Positions 5,943 to 5,964 of a DNA stretch of 5,964 bases are shown here, piece after piece (position 1 is the first letter of the stretch; every line of letters begins with the position of its first letter). The position numbers and the translations under genes are program-made. This stretch comes from an uncultured Selenomonadaceae bacterium (GTDB taxonomy: Bacteria; Bacillota; Negativicutes; Selenomonadales; Selenomonadaceae), in NCBI GenBank assembly GCA_905236785.1, contig CAJOQC010000093.1, forward strand, positions 1-5,964, given 5' to 3'. The notes under the pieces are model-generated. The model was not told the DNA's origin and ran no database searches. It saw only the letters and a program-made list of their open reading frames with translations.

Positions 5943-5964
5943 GTGTATGAGACGGCTTTCCTTC

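Overview
The window is a compact bacterial gene block. Five genes on the + strand (104-5242) sit nose to tail: a SpoVB/MurJ-type membrane lipid flippase, a diacylglycerol-kinase-family lipid kinase, an exported calcineurin-like phosphoesterase with a twin-arginine lipoprotein-type leader, then pyrF and pyrE. A sixth gene, rlmH, lies on the - strand (5415-5894) and converges on pyrE. All six are intact and full length. I see no tRNA, rRNA, CRISPR array or transposase.

Organism: SpoVB-like flippase plus DagK-type lipid kinase, the short-loop PyrE clade with a C-terminal CPLC motif, a Bacillus-type PyrF (catalytic residues fall on the B. subtilis numbers) and AGGAGG-type ribosome binding sites point to Bacillota (Firmicutes), perhaps a Clostridia or Negativicutes lineage. 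Base composition looks roughly balanced, with many GCC/GGC codons, so it is not a classic low-GC Clostridium. This placement is inference.

Layout: 1-103 is a leader or the tail of an upstream gene. The five + genes are separated by gaps of 2 nt (flippase/kinase) and 12 nt (kinase/phosphoesterase) and by two 4-nt ATGA overlaps (phosphoesterase/pyrF and pyrF/pyrE). No terminator is visible inside, so one transcript with translational coupling is likely. The operon joins an envelope-lipid module to the last two steps of UMP synthesis: PyrE makes OMP from orotate and PRPP, and PyrF decarboxylates it to UMP. The usual neighbours pyrK/pyrD are absent just upstream, and the phosphoesterase takes their place.

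The 172-nt convergent gap (5243-5414) is unexpectedly structured. It holds two adjacent hairpins and a longer-range inverted repeat, with no U-tract directly after the hairpins. Upstream of rlmH lies a near-perfect 32-nt inverted repeat (5911-5942) abutting its Shine-Dalgarno. These two non-coding structures, and the unusual operon membership of the phosphoesterase, are the main points worth a second look. The protein genes belong to known families, and I found no clear evidence of an undescribed system.
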